Numbered from the stretch's first letter, positions 1 through 5,007 are shown. The stretch is DNA of 5,007 nucleotides from an uncultured Saprospiraceae bacterium (GCA_938033975.1 CALHKJ010000159.1:1-5007), one strand, 5' to 3'. Notes: generated by a model not told the origin, from the letters alone. Numbers and translations are program-made.

Positions 1-231
1 CCTAATCCTTCTGCTTTAGAAAGTGAAATTTTTATTGAGGGATTTGAATTCAATGATATTGGCAAAATAGCTGATATAGAAGTAAGCGATAATAATGGGC
101 GCTTAATCCAATCAAAATCTGAGATTCTACAAGATTTACACAGTATTACCATTGAAGGATCTCCAGGTGTTTATTTTATTAGTATTAGGACAAATGACAA
201 TCTTTATAGAGCCATGGGTATTAGGCAATAG
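1..231 (+). CDS. C-terminal end of a secreted protein with T9SS type A sorting domain (5' partial)
   Basis: Frame 1 is open from the first base to the TAG at 229-231, giving 76 residues with no start inside the window. The fragment begins with PNP and continues as a small beta-rich domain: alternating hydrophobic strands, a central 'DNNGRLIQ' turn, then 'SPGVYFISI' near the end and a short basic tail. PNP near the start of the domain, a mid-domain NG turn and a G-x-Y-x-[IV] strand before the C-terminus are the hallmarks of the type IX secretion sorting tail (Por_Secre_tail, TIGR04183 type), which directs Bacteroidota proteins through the outer membrane and is removed at the surface. The catalytic or adhesive part lies upstream of the window, so the protein's own function is unknown. 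The next gene starts 107 bp downstream with no clear terminator between, so read-through is possible. Confidence 0.85.
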   Translation, partial: PNPSALESEIFIEGFEFNDIGKIADIEVSDNNGRLIQSKSEILQDLHSITIEGSPGVYFISIRTNDNLYRAMGIRQ

Positions 232-282
232 ATGGAACTGTAAGATTCAGAATTGATTTTTAGCCTTTCGGTAAGTGATACA

Positions 283-312
283 TTGGAGTTTGAATTACAA
301 TCTATATCTTGG
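283..312 (+). promoter_or_regulatory. Weak candidate Bacteroidota promoter for the cytochrome operon
   Basis: TTG at 283-285 and TATCTTGG at 305-312 are separated by 19 bases. This matches the Bacteroidota sigma-ABfr pattern (TTG, 19-21 bases, TAnnTTTG) with one mismatch in the -7 box. It would start transcription near 318, about 20 bases before the chosen ATG at 339. The match is imperfect and the sequence is AT-rich, so it could be chance; transcription from the upstream T9SS gene is the alternative. Confidence 0.3.
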
Positions 313-338
313 ATAGTAATTAAAAGCTAATTGTGAGC

Positions 339-1109
339 ATGAATGCAAATTCCATATTTTTCATTTGCGGCCTAATAGTTTGGTTATGCCTACTTCAGTC
401 TTGTAGGCATGACTCATTCATAATGGAAGAATTGCCACTTGAACCTATGGATACAATGAGCACTCAGATTGATACAATGTTGGTGGATACGATGGATATG
501 AATACCACAGGAAATAACAATCCTTGTGATCCGGATATTATTTATTTCCAATACGATATCCTCCCAATCCTTCAAACTAGTTGCGCAATTTCTGGATGTC
601 ATGATGCAGCAACGGCTAGTGATCAAATAATTCTTGATAATTTTGAAAATGTAATATCTACAGCTGAGGTGGTTCCATTTGATCTTAGCGATTCTAAATT
701 ATACAAGGTCATTACTGAAAATGATTCTGATGAAATAATGCCTCCAGATGGGAAAATGGAAAATGAAAAAATTAGTCTGATTGCACAATGGATCCTTCAA
801 GGAGCTCTTGATTTGGACTGTGACTATGTGCCTGCAGTTTGTGATACAATGAATGTCACATATAGCAGTTTTGTTGCGGGATTATTTGATACATCTTGTA
901 ACGCTTGTCATAGTTCATCGGCAGCTTTTGGAGGAGTAATACTCGATAACTATGATGCTGTCAAACTTGTAGTTGAAAGTAACAAACTCTTGGGGTCTAT
1001 GAATTGGGATGAAGGTTTTGAACCAATGCCACAAGGTCAAGAGCAGCTTGATTCCTGCGCTATTGCAAATGTCAAATCTTGGATAGATGAAGGAGCTCCT
1101 AATAATTAG
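339..1109 (+). CDS. Diheme c-type cytochrome lipoprotein
   Basis: Predicted 256-residue exported electron carrier. The N-terminus is a lipoprotein signal peptide: a hydrophobic run, then LLQSC with the lipidated cysteine at residue 22. A Met/Asp/Thr-rich linker (about 30-60) leads to two similar cytochrome domains. Domain 1 has the heme site C82-x4-C87-H88 and a likely distal ligand M134 in 'IMPPDG'. Domain 2 has a canonical C187-x2-C190-H191 and M230 in 'EPMPQG'. Each domain starts with an 'F..DILPIL'-like or 'FVAGLFDTS' helix and ends in a W-I-x-x-GA motif, as in class I-type cytochromes related to the planctomycete cytochrome c domains. Cysteines 63, 161, 168 and 240 flank the domains and may form disulfides. 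A GTG at 333 is an alternative start, but ATG 339 gives the usual short signal. The end overlaps the next gene by 23 bp. Heme attachment and lipidation are inferred from motifs; the redox partner is unknown. Confidence 0.82.
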   Translation: MNANSIFFICGLIVWLCLLQSCRHDSFIMEELPLEPMDTMSTQIDTMLVDTMDMNTTGNNNPCDPDIIYFQYDILPILQTSCAISGCHDAATASDQIILDNFENVISTAEVVPFDLSDSKLYKVITENDSDEIMPPDGKMENEKISLIAQWILQGALDLDCDYVPAVCDTMNVTYSSFVAGLFDTSCNACHSSSAAFGGVILDNYDAVKLVVESNKLLGSMNWDEGFEPMPQGQEQLDSCAIANVKSWIDEGAPNN

Positions 1110-1455
1110 TGCTTTTGGATTAATGGTGGTTCTACATTCAGGATGTTATTATGATGTAGAAGAGGAACTGTATCCTACGATAGACTGCCTTACTGATAAT
1201 ATCAGTTATGAAAATGATATCCTACCCATCTTGATTGATGATTGTTTTAGCTGTCACAATGTTGCAGCCAACTTTGGGAATATTACATTAGAAGGATACG
1301 ATGAATTGATAAAATATGTAAATGATGGATCTTTTTTAGGGGCAGTTAGACATGATGGAGGATTTTCTCCAATGCCGAAAGGCAAACCAAAAATATTAGA
1401 ATGTGAGATCGAGAAAATCTCAGCTTGGATTGATGATGGAGCATTAGATAATTAA
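1087..1455 (+). CDS. Monoheme c-type cytochrome lipoprotein
   Basis: 122 residues. The start ATG lies inside the end of the preceding gene, in another frame; it is preferred because it gives a full signal peptide (MKELLIISAF, then VVLHSGC, lipid cysteine at 20), while the next ATG leaves too short a leader. The mature part has one cytochrome domain: 'NDILPIL' helix, heme site C53-x2-C56-H57, likely axial M96 in 'SPMPKG', and a C-terminal 'AWIDDGALDN'. This closely parallels domain 2 of the upstream protein, which ends 'SWIDEGAPNN', so the two genes appear to be related by duplication. C34 and C106 flank the domain at the same places as C168 and C240 of the neighbour, suggesting a conserved disulfide. 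Acidic residues soon after the lipidated cysteine (YYDVEEE) resemble loosely the signals that send Bacteroidota lipoproteins to the cell surface, but do not match a defined consensus. Role inferred: envelope electron carrier working with the diheme neighbour. Confidence 0.82.
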   Translation: MKELLIISAFGLMVVLHSGCYYDVEEELYPTIDCLTDNISYENDILPILIDDCFSCHNVAANFGNITLEGYDELIKYVNDGSFLGAVRHDGGFSPMPKGKPKILECEIEKISAWIDDGALDN

Positions 1456-1469
1456 TAAGCACAATTGAA

Positions 1470-1865
1470 ATGAAAAAAGTATTATTTACACTGGCAAGTT
1501 TGGGTTTGGTAGGTCTTGTTACAGGCATATATATGTTCAATAAACCTGTAGAAAGTGTTTCAACAATGAAAACCAACTTTAGCATTCATGCTTCAGAGTT
1601 ACTTATGGCTTTTGAAGAAAATGAAAGCACAGCCAACACAAAATATCTGGATAAGGTATTGGAAGTAAAAGGTATTGTAGATAAAGCGGAAAAGACTGAT
1701 GAAAAAACTACAATCTATTTAAATACAGGTAATCCCTTATCCAATATAATATTCCAATTAGAAAATTCTGAATCTACATTAGAAAAGGGTGAAGAAGTTA
1801 CCCTTAAAGGAATATGCACAGGTTATTTAATGGATGTAGTAATGATTAAAGGAGTGAAGGTTTGA
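1470..1865 (+). CDS. Membrane-anchored OB-fold protein, tRNA_anti-like family
   Basis: 131 residues starting 14 bp after the previous stop. Residues about 4-23 are hydrophobic (after MKK), forming a signal anchor or signal peptide; there is no lipobox cysteine. The rest matches the pattern of the tRNA_anti-like OB-fold family (PF12869 type) common in Bacteroidota: an N-terminal helix 'ASELLMAFEENES', then 'ANTKYLDKVLEVKGIV' (55-70) as the first strand pair, and a closing 'KGEEVTLKGICTGYLMDVV' (106-124), where the family typically reads G-x-x-V-x-V-x-G-x-C-x-G. Despite the family name, exported members are not known to bind tRNA; the fold is simply a five-stranded barrel. The single cysteine C116 is at the position commonly seen in the family. 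Its place between cytochromes and YceI indicates a periplasmic accessory role, but no specific function can be stated. Confidence 0.75.
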   Translation: MKKVLFTLASLGLVGLVTGIYMFNKPVESVSTMKTNFSIHASELLMAFEENESTANTKYLDKVLEVKGIVDKAEKTDEKTTIYLNTGNPLSNIIFQLENSESTLEKGEEVTLKGICTGYLMDVVMIKGVKV

Positions 1866-1890
1866 GAATTATTATTAAAATTTGAAACTT

Positions 1891-2448
1891 ATGAAAAGAA
1901 TACTTGGAACTTTAGCAATTGCGACCATAACAATGGTGAGTCTACATGCGCAAAAATATTTTAGCAAAACAGGAGAAATCGCATTTTATAGTAGCACTCC
2001 GATTGAGGACATTGAAGCGGTAAGTCATAGTGCTTCGACAGTGTATGATCTTGAAACAGGTAAGATACAATGGGCTGTATTAATCAAATCTTTTGAATTC
2101 GAAAAGGCATTAATGCAGGAACACTTCAACGAAAACTATATGGAAAGTAGTAAGTATCCCAAAGGAGTGTTTAAAGGCAGTATTAAAAATTACGAAAGTA
2201 TAGACTTCGCTACTGATGGTGAATACACCGCAGAAGTCAATGGAATGCTAGAAATCCATGGGAAGGCAAATGAAATAAAAACTACAGCCATCTTTATAGT
2301 AAAAAATAGCAAAGTAACTGCAATGTCTGAATTCAAAATAGCCGTTGCGGATTATGGAATAGAAATCCCTTCTGTGGTGAGGGAAAATATTGCAAAAGAG
2401 GTAGAAGTAAAAATAAAAACAAACTATGAATTGCTTGAAAAATCATAG
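1891..2448 (+). CDS. YceI family periplasmic protein
   Basis: 185 residues, 25 bp after the OB-fold gene. An upstream TTG at 1882 is in frame, but ATG 1891 begins a normal signal peptide (MKRILGTLAIA, cleavage probably after SLHA at residue 20). The mature protein is almost entirely beta-strand, as expected of the lipocalin-like YceI barrel. Diagnostic parts are 'HFNENYMESSKYP' at 78-90, corresponding to the conserved 'H....Ff....YP' helix and turn, then 'GVFKGSI', the 'GMLEIHG' strand at 118-124, and 'YGIEIPSVV' at 155-163 followed by 'IAKEVEVKI', typical of Bacteroidota members. Some YceI proteins bind polyisoprenoid chains such as quinone-like lipids in the barrel, which would fit a cytochrome context, but no ligand can be read from the sequence. 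The stop codon lies within the next gene, a 23-bp overlap. Confidence 0.88.
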   Translation: MKRILGTLAIATITMVSLHAQKYFSKTGEIAFYSSTPIEDIEAVSHSASTVYDLETGKIQWAVLIKSFEFEKALMQEHFNENYMESSKYPKGVFKGSIKNYESIDFATDGEYTAEVNGMLEIHGKANEIKTTAIFIVKNSKVTAMSEFKIAVADYGIEIPSVVRENIAKEVEVKIKTNYELLEKS

Positions 2449-3337
2449 TTACTGTTGGATCATCATAATGATAATTTCATGCTTTATTACAAATGAAATT
2501 AAAGCACAAAATGATGAAGATGACCTATTGGCTTTATTGGGCGAAGAGGAAATTACAAACTACAGCTACGCTACCTTTAAGGCTAATAGGATTATCAATC
2601 TTCATTCAGTTGAGAATACTGCCAAAGGTGTTTTTGATCTAAAAATTTCTCATAGATTCGGTTTTATCAATGGTGGCTTCTCTGAACTATTTGGTTTGGA
2701 TCAGGCAAGCATTCGTATAGGAGGAGACTATGGTGTTAGTGACCGCCTGATGCTAGGATTTGGCCGTTCTAGCTTTGAAAAGACCTACGACGGGTTTGTC
2801 AAGTATAAAATATTGAGGCAAAGCTCTGGCGCTAAAGTAATGCCAATTACTGCCTCTTTCTTTGCAAGTACCGCTATAAAGACAATTCCTTTTCAAAATC
2901 CAGATAGAGTAAATTATTTTTCTTCAAGAATGTATTATGCGTTTCAAGCACTCATAGGTCGAAAATTTAATGAGTCATTAAGCTTACAAATTTCGCCAAC
3001 AGTAGTTCATCGTAACTTAGTTCGAACCTCTTCCGAATCAAATGATGTCTTTAGCCTTGGCCTTGGTGGTCGCTGCAAACTCAATAACCGAACGTCTGTA
3101 AATCTTGAATACATTTACGTTTTTCCTGATCAACTGGCACCAGGTTATCGCAACAGCCTTAGTATTGGATTTGATATCGAGACAGGTGGACATGTCTTTC
3201 AATTGCATTTCACCAATAGTACTTCTATGATAGAAAAAGGATTCATCACAGAAACAGTAGGGAATTGGCTAGATGGTGATATCCATTTTGGATTTAACGT
3301 TAGCAGAGTTTTTACTCTAAACAAAAAAACCCATTAG
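2426..3337 (+). CDS. DUF5777-type outer-membrane beta-barrel protein
   Basis: 303 residues. The start at ATG 2426 overlaps the YceI gene by 23 bp and gives a hydrophobic leader (WIIIMIISCF) ending in IKAQ, a typical Bacteroidota signal cleavage site after residue 27; the internal ATG at 2468 would leave too little leader. After an acidic stretch (NDEDDLLALLGEEE), the protein has repeated alternating strands: 'FDLKISHRFG', a GLDQASIRIGGDYGVSD segment, 'LMLGFGRS', 'TYDGFVKYKIL', 'PITASFFAST', 'SLQISPTVVHR', 'FSLGLGGR', 'TSVNLEYIYVF', 'SLSIGFDIETGGHVFQLHFTNS', and a final 'FGFNVSRVFTL' strand near the C-terminus. This order, especially 'SHRFG', 'R.G.dYG..drl..G.grs' and 'GGHVFQLHFTNS', fits the DUF5777 beta-barrel family, whose function is not established. 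It is the last gene before the terminator and probably sits in the outer membrane as partner or channel for the exported operon proteins. Confidence 0.8.
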   Translation: MNCLKNHSYCWIIIMIISCFITNEIKAQNDEDDLLALLGEEEITNYSYATFKANRIINLHSVENTAKGVFDLKISHRFGFINGGFSELFGLDQASIRIGGDYGVSDRLMLGFGRSSFEKTYDGFVKYKILRQSSGAKVMPITASFFASTAIKTIPFQNPDRVNYFSSRMYYAFQALIGRKFNESLSLQISPTVVHRNLVRTSSESNDVFSLGLGGRCKLNNRTSVNLEYIYVFPDQLAPGYRNSLSIGFDIETGGHVFQLHFTNSTSMIEKGFITETVGNWLDGDIHFGFNVSRVFTLNKKTH

Positions 3338-3381
3338 ATTATTTGAAAGACTTCATCGCTTACATCACTCAAGGCATGAAC

Positions 3382-3425
3382 AAAACCCACCTTCTGACAA
3401 TTTTGCCTAAAGGTGGATTTTTTTT
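3382..3425 (+). terminator. Rho-independent terminator of the operon, possibly bidirectional
   Basis: CCACCTT at 3387-3393 pairs perfectly with AAGGTGG at 3410-3416 across a 16-base loop. After one C/A mismatch the stem continues with AAAA at 3382-3385 against TTTT at 3418-3421. Eight T residues follow at 3418-3425. It lies 45 bases after the beta-barrel stop. On the minus strand the same stem is followed by GTTTTG, a weak T-tract, so it could also help end the convergent gene that stops at 3446. Confidence 0.75.
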
Positions 3426-3445
3426 CTTGGATAAATTTGGCGCTA

Positions 3446-3733
3446 TTAAGCATATCCTCTCTCTAGATCATCGATCATATCTTGTAGATCAAATTCATCA
3501 TTTAAGGAGGTGAATTCAAGATTTGGAATGTCTGTAAGAACTTCATGGATAAAGAGAGCAAATCCCCCTAGAATGGTTACAATGAGGGCTGCAAGAAAGT
3601 TACCTGGTAGCATCAAAGCAAGGCCTACAATGCCAAGCATAATGTACTTTTTGTAGGTATCACCAAAGCTAACAATGTTTGAGAATAGAGATGGTTTTAC
3701 ATTTGTTTGTTGTAGTGGATAGTTGAAAAACAT
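3446..3733 (-). CDS. Small membrane protein of unknown function
   Basis: 95 residues; I do not recognise a family. It reads from ATG at 3733-3731 to TAA at 3448-3446, convergent with the operon and divergent from the LRR gene. Residues 1-29 are polar and slightly basic with two Phe-containing segments. Residues 30-65 are a long hydrophobic stretch broken by 'LPGN' at 42-45, most simply read as two short membrane helices forming a hairpin, each about 15-20 residues. The C-terminal 28 residues are acidic ('LNDEFDLQDMIDDLER'), probably an amphipathic helix on one side of the membrane. There is no signal cleavage site or lipobox. The hydrophobic pattern and sensible codon use favour a real gene, and no better frame exists here, but the product is short and unassigned. 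The promoter was not clearly identified; the 60 bases upstream are A+T-rich. Confidence 0.6.
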   Translation of the reverse strand: MFFNYPLQQTNVKPSLFSNIVSFGDTYKKYIMLGIVGLALMLPGNFLAALIVTILGGFALFIHEVLTDIPNLEFTSLNDEFDLQDMIDDLERGYA

Positions 3734-4020
3734 AATTTAAATATTTTGATTTTTTAAGGTTATCACAAATATGTGGCATCAAATTATTGTTTTCCATAAA
3801 ATCTTTAAGATAGTTTTTGGATTAGCTAAAGATTGGTTGTTTTCACTAGTGTCTGTCTGATATTTTAACTAAGTATAAACTACTACTTAAAAGGATTTCC
3901 CTTCATATTTCTGACAATTTTTGGAATTGTATTTTGTTAGAATGAGCAATAACGCAAGCTAATTCAGACAATTGGGATTTGTAATTATTCTAGCTACTTT
4001 TGATTACTTTACAGTAAAAA
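3734..4020. other. AT-rich divergent intergenic region
   Basis: These 287 bases between the divergent small membrane protein and the LRR lipoprotein have no credible gene. They contain an 8-bp palindrome CACTAGTG at 3844-3851, a small hairpin ACAATT/AATTGT at 3914-3919 and 3925-3930 with a 5-base loop, the heptamer GACAATT twice (3913-3919 and 3967-3973), and a good promoter for the LRR gene at 3972-4002. No tRNA-like fold or strong terminator is apparent. Confidence 0.6.
3972..4002 (+). promoter_or_regulatory. Bacteroidota-type promoter for the LRR lipoprotein gene
   Basis: TTG at 3972-3974, then 20 bases, then TACTTTTG at 3995-4002, an exact match to the TAnnTTTG -7 box with the usual spacing to the -33 TTG. 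Transcription would start near 4008-4010, about 17-19 bases before the ATG at 4027. No Shine-Dalgarno element of normal spacing is present in the short A-rich leader, as is usual in this phylum. Confidence 0.65.
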
Positions 4021-4026
4021 TTGGAA

Positions 4027-4695
4027 ATGCATTTAATAGTAGTAACTATAACTTTAATTATTTCAGTTGTTTCCTGCAATGCTCCGAGCAAAGCTGTTAG
4101 TAATTCTATAGAGTATCTTGTTGATGATATTGATAACCTAAAGGTTAATGAACATGGATTGATTACCCTAAGAACTTATCGAACTAAAGAAGTCGTAGAA
4201 ATTAAACCGAGTGAAGTTTATGATTTGATTTGCTTATTTGATATGCAGATATTTACTAGTAAATTTCCAAAGGAACTTTTAATCTTTAAAAATTTAGAAA
4301 GCCTTTGGCTTGCACATACAGATTTTTCTCATTTCCCTGAGGAGATTTTTGAATTTAAAAAACTAAGAGAATTGAATTTGTCATATAATCGAATTAAAGA
4401 GATTCCCTCAAGTATAGTTAAACTAGAAAACCTAGAAAAATTAGATTTGATCAGTACAGAATTGATCGGTTTACCCTCTTCCATGGAACAACTAACTAAT
4501 TTAAAAGATTTGGCGATTGAAAGCTGTTACTTTGAGTCTACTCCGGAGGTTTTATTTAAATTAAAAAAATTAAATTCACTTACATTAAATAATACTCAAG
4601 AAAGAAAAATCAAATGCTTTCAGATGGATAGTAAAGAAGCAAAACTTTTGGAAAGCTCATTGCCGAACACAAAAATCTTAAGAACTTCAAACTAA
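4027..4695 (+). CDS. Leucine-rich-repeat lipoprotein
   Basis: 222 residues from ATG 4027. An in-frame TTG at 4021 would add only two residues and is less likely. The signal peptide is strongly hydrophobic and ends in SVVSC, lipid cysteine at 17. Residues 18-79 form a non-repeat N-terminal region. Five repeats of exactly 23 residues follow, beginning at residues 80, 103, 126, 149 and 172, each of the form [FIL]P-x-E/S-[ILM]-x5-NL-x2-L-x-L-x-6. Repeat 2 with 'KKLRELNLSYNRIKE' is the most canonical; repeat 5 is degenerate. The tail 'EAKLLESSLPNTKIL' resembles the capping helix and 'LPNTKI' end of other Bacteroidota LRR proteins. LRR proteins of this kind present a curved surface for protein binding; the partner is not known. 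The gene is monocistronic, with its own promoter upstream and no coding neighbour within the remaining 312 bases. Confidence 0.85.
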   Translation: MHLIVVTITLIISVVSCNAPSKAVSNSIEYLVDDIDNLKVNEHGLITLRTYRTKEVVEIKPSEVYDLICLFDMQIFTSKFPKELLIFKNLESLWLAHTDFSHFPEEIFEFKKLRELNLSYNRIKEIPSSIVKLENLEKLDLISTELIGLPSSMEQLTNLKDLAIESCYFESTPEVLFKLKKLNSLTLNNTQERKIKCFQMDSKEAKLLESSLPNTKILRTSN

Positions 4696-5007
4696 GCATC
4701 TGTAATGATGAAATCTAAATAGACCTGGTTTGTAAGAAGTTGTCTGAATCATATATAAGCCAAATACCGTCATGGTGAAATTGGGAAAGAATTTAGTGCT
4801 GTTTGGAAATTTAAGTTGTCGCCTAAATCCGATAGTCTGTATGTTCGATTTGAAGGATCTTGTATTCAGTTTTCTGGAGTGGGAGTTTGTATGAATGGAG
4901 TTTATGGAAAAGAGTAATAGGAAGCATTTTCTTGCTAATTGTGTTACTAAAGAGTTCCCCAAAAAAACAAAACCCCCACAAATCAATGACTTGCAAATCG
5001 AACATAC
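4696..5007. other. Region without an intact gene; decayed coding sequence or small element
   Basis: No convincing intact gene is seen. Minus-strand open frames of 99 and 60 codons exist but have poor composition and no recognisable domain. One plus-strand frame (4705-4917) begins with two ATGs, has stops at 4720-4722 and 4756-4758, then stays open for 52 codons with coding-like composition to TAA 4915-4917; it might be a gene remnant. The right part (4839-5007) is bounded by 14-bp inverted repeats. Near the end, minus-strand G-runs flank a T-rich segment (complement of 4961-4979), with no clear terminator stem. Confidence 0.5.
4839..5007. repeat. 14-bp perfect inverted repeat bounding a 169-bp segment
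   Basis: GTATGTTCGATTTG at 4839-4852 is the exact reverse complement of CAAATCGAACATAC at 4994-5007, with 141 bases between. Inward of the arms, AAG and CTTG extend the similarity if one base is skipped. The right arm ends exactly at the window edge, so its full length and any target-site duplication cannot be seen. The size and arrangement resemble a miniature inverted-repeat element, but two separate binding sites or chance are possible. Confidence 0.5.

Noticed and set aside
232..243. ATG directly after the T9SS gene stop
   Set aside because: It encodes only three codons before a stop, so it is not a gene.
414..626. Minus-strand 70-codon open frame inside the diheme cytochrome gene
   Set aside because: It lies opposite a gene with clear heme motifs and a lipobox; its own product shows no domain or sensible composition.
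1346..1585. Minus-strand 79-codon open frame across the monoheme and OB-fold genes
   Set aside because: It is antisense to two supported genes and shows no recognisable motif.
3766..3773. Possible minus-strand -7 box (complement CATATTTG) for the small membrane protein gene
   Set aside because: It has one mismatch to TAnnTTTG and no TTG at the expected distance upstream.
4772..4894. Plus-strand 40-codon open frame (MVKLGKNLVLFG...)
   Set aside because: It is short, overlaps a more protein-like frame in the same strand, and has no promoter or homologous motif that I can see.
4961..4979. Minus-strand G-runs (complement of CCCC ... CCCCC) as a G-quadruplex
   Set aside because: Only two G-runs are present, fewer than the four needed for an intramolecular quadruplex.
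4687..4986. Minus-strand 99-codon open frame
   Set aside because: It runs into the end of the LRR gene in antisense, is rich in Phe, Ser, Thr and His with no domain, and the region looks non-coding or decayed on this strand.
4823..5005. Minus-strand 60-codon open frame starting in the right inverted-repeat arm
   Set aside because: There is no recognisable domain and it spans both repeat arms; an element-encoded peptide cannot be excluded, but support is too weak for a gene call.
1..5007. CRISPR array, tRNA, rRNA or phage genes
   Set aside because: There are no regularly spaced repeats, no cloverleaf-like sequence and no integrase, terminase or capsid-like product in any frame.

Overview
The window looks like chromosomal DNA of an environmental member of the Bacteroidota, probably a Saprospiria- or Cytophagia-like lineage; the exact family cannot be fixed from 5 kb. 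The evidence is an AT-rich composition, a C-terminal Por-type (T9SS type A) sorting domain at the left edge, lipoproteins and signal peptides typical of the phylum (including one ending in KAQ), a YceI protein next to a DUF5777-type beta-barrel, little sign of Shine-Dalgarno sequences, and one promoter that fits the Bacteroidota consensus (TTG, about 20 bases, TAnnTTTG).

Layout. Bases 1-231 are the last 76 codons of a secreted protein carrying the T9SS sorting tail. Bases 339-3337 hold five tightly packed plus-strand genes that read as one operon: a diheme c-type cytochrome lipoprotein, a monoheme c-type cytochrome lipoprotein, a small membrane-anchored OB-fold (tRNA_anti-like) protein, a periplasmic YceI-family protein and a DUF5777-type outer-membrane beta-barrel. 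Two junctions overlap by exactly 23 bp and the other two gaps are 14 and 25 bp. A hairpin plus T-tract at 3382-3425 ends the operon and may also serve the convergent minus-strand gene at 3446-3733, a 95-residue membrane protein of unknown function. An AT-rich divergent intergenic region (3734-4020) carries a good promoter for a leucine-rich-repeat lipoprotein (4027-4695). The last 312 bases have no convincing intact gene but contain a 14-bp perfect inverted repeat, 4839-4852 against 4994-5007, that could be the ends of a small mobile element, and a coding-like but interrupted plus-strand frame.

How the genes may work together. All five operon products appear to be exported or membrane bound: two heme lipoproteins, a tethered OB-fold protein, a lipocalin-like YceI protein that may bind an isoprenoid-type ligand, and an outer-membrane barrel. 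This suggests an envelope redox module in which heme lipoproteins exchange electrons near or across the outer membrane. That joint function is inference from gene order and is not shown by any single sequence motif. The LRR lipoprotein and the small membrane protein appear to be separate transcription units.
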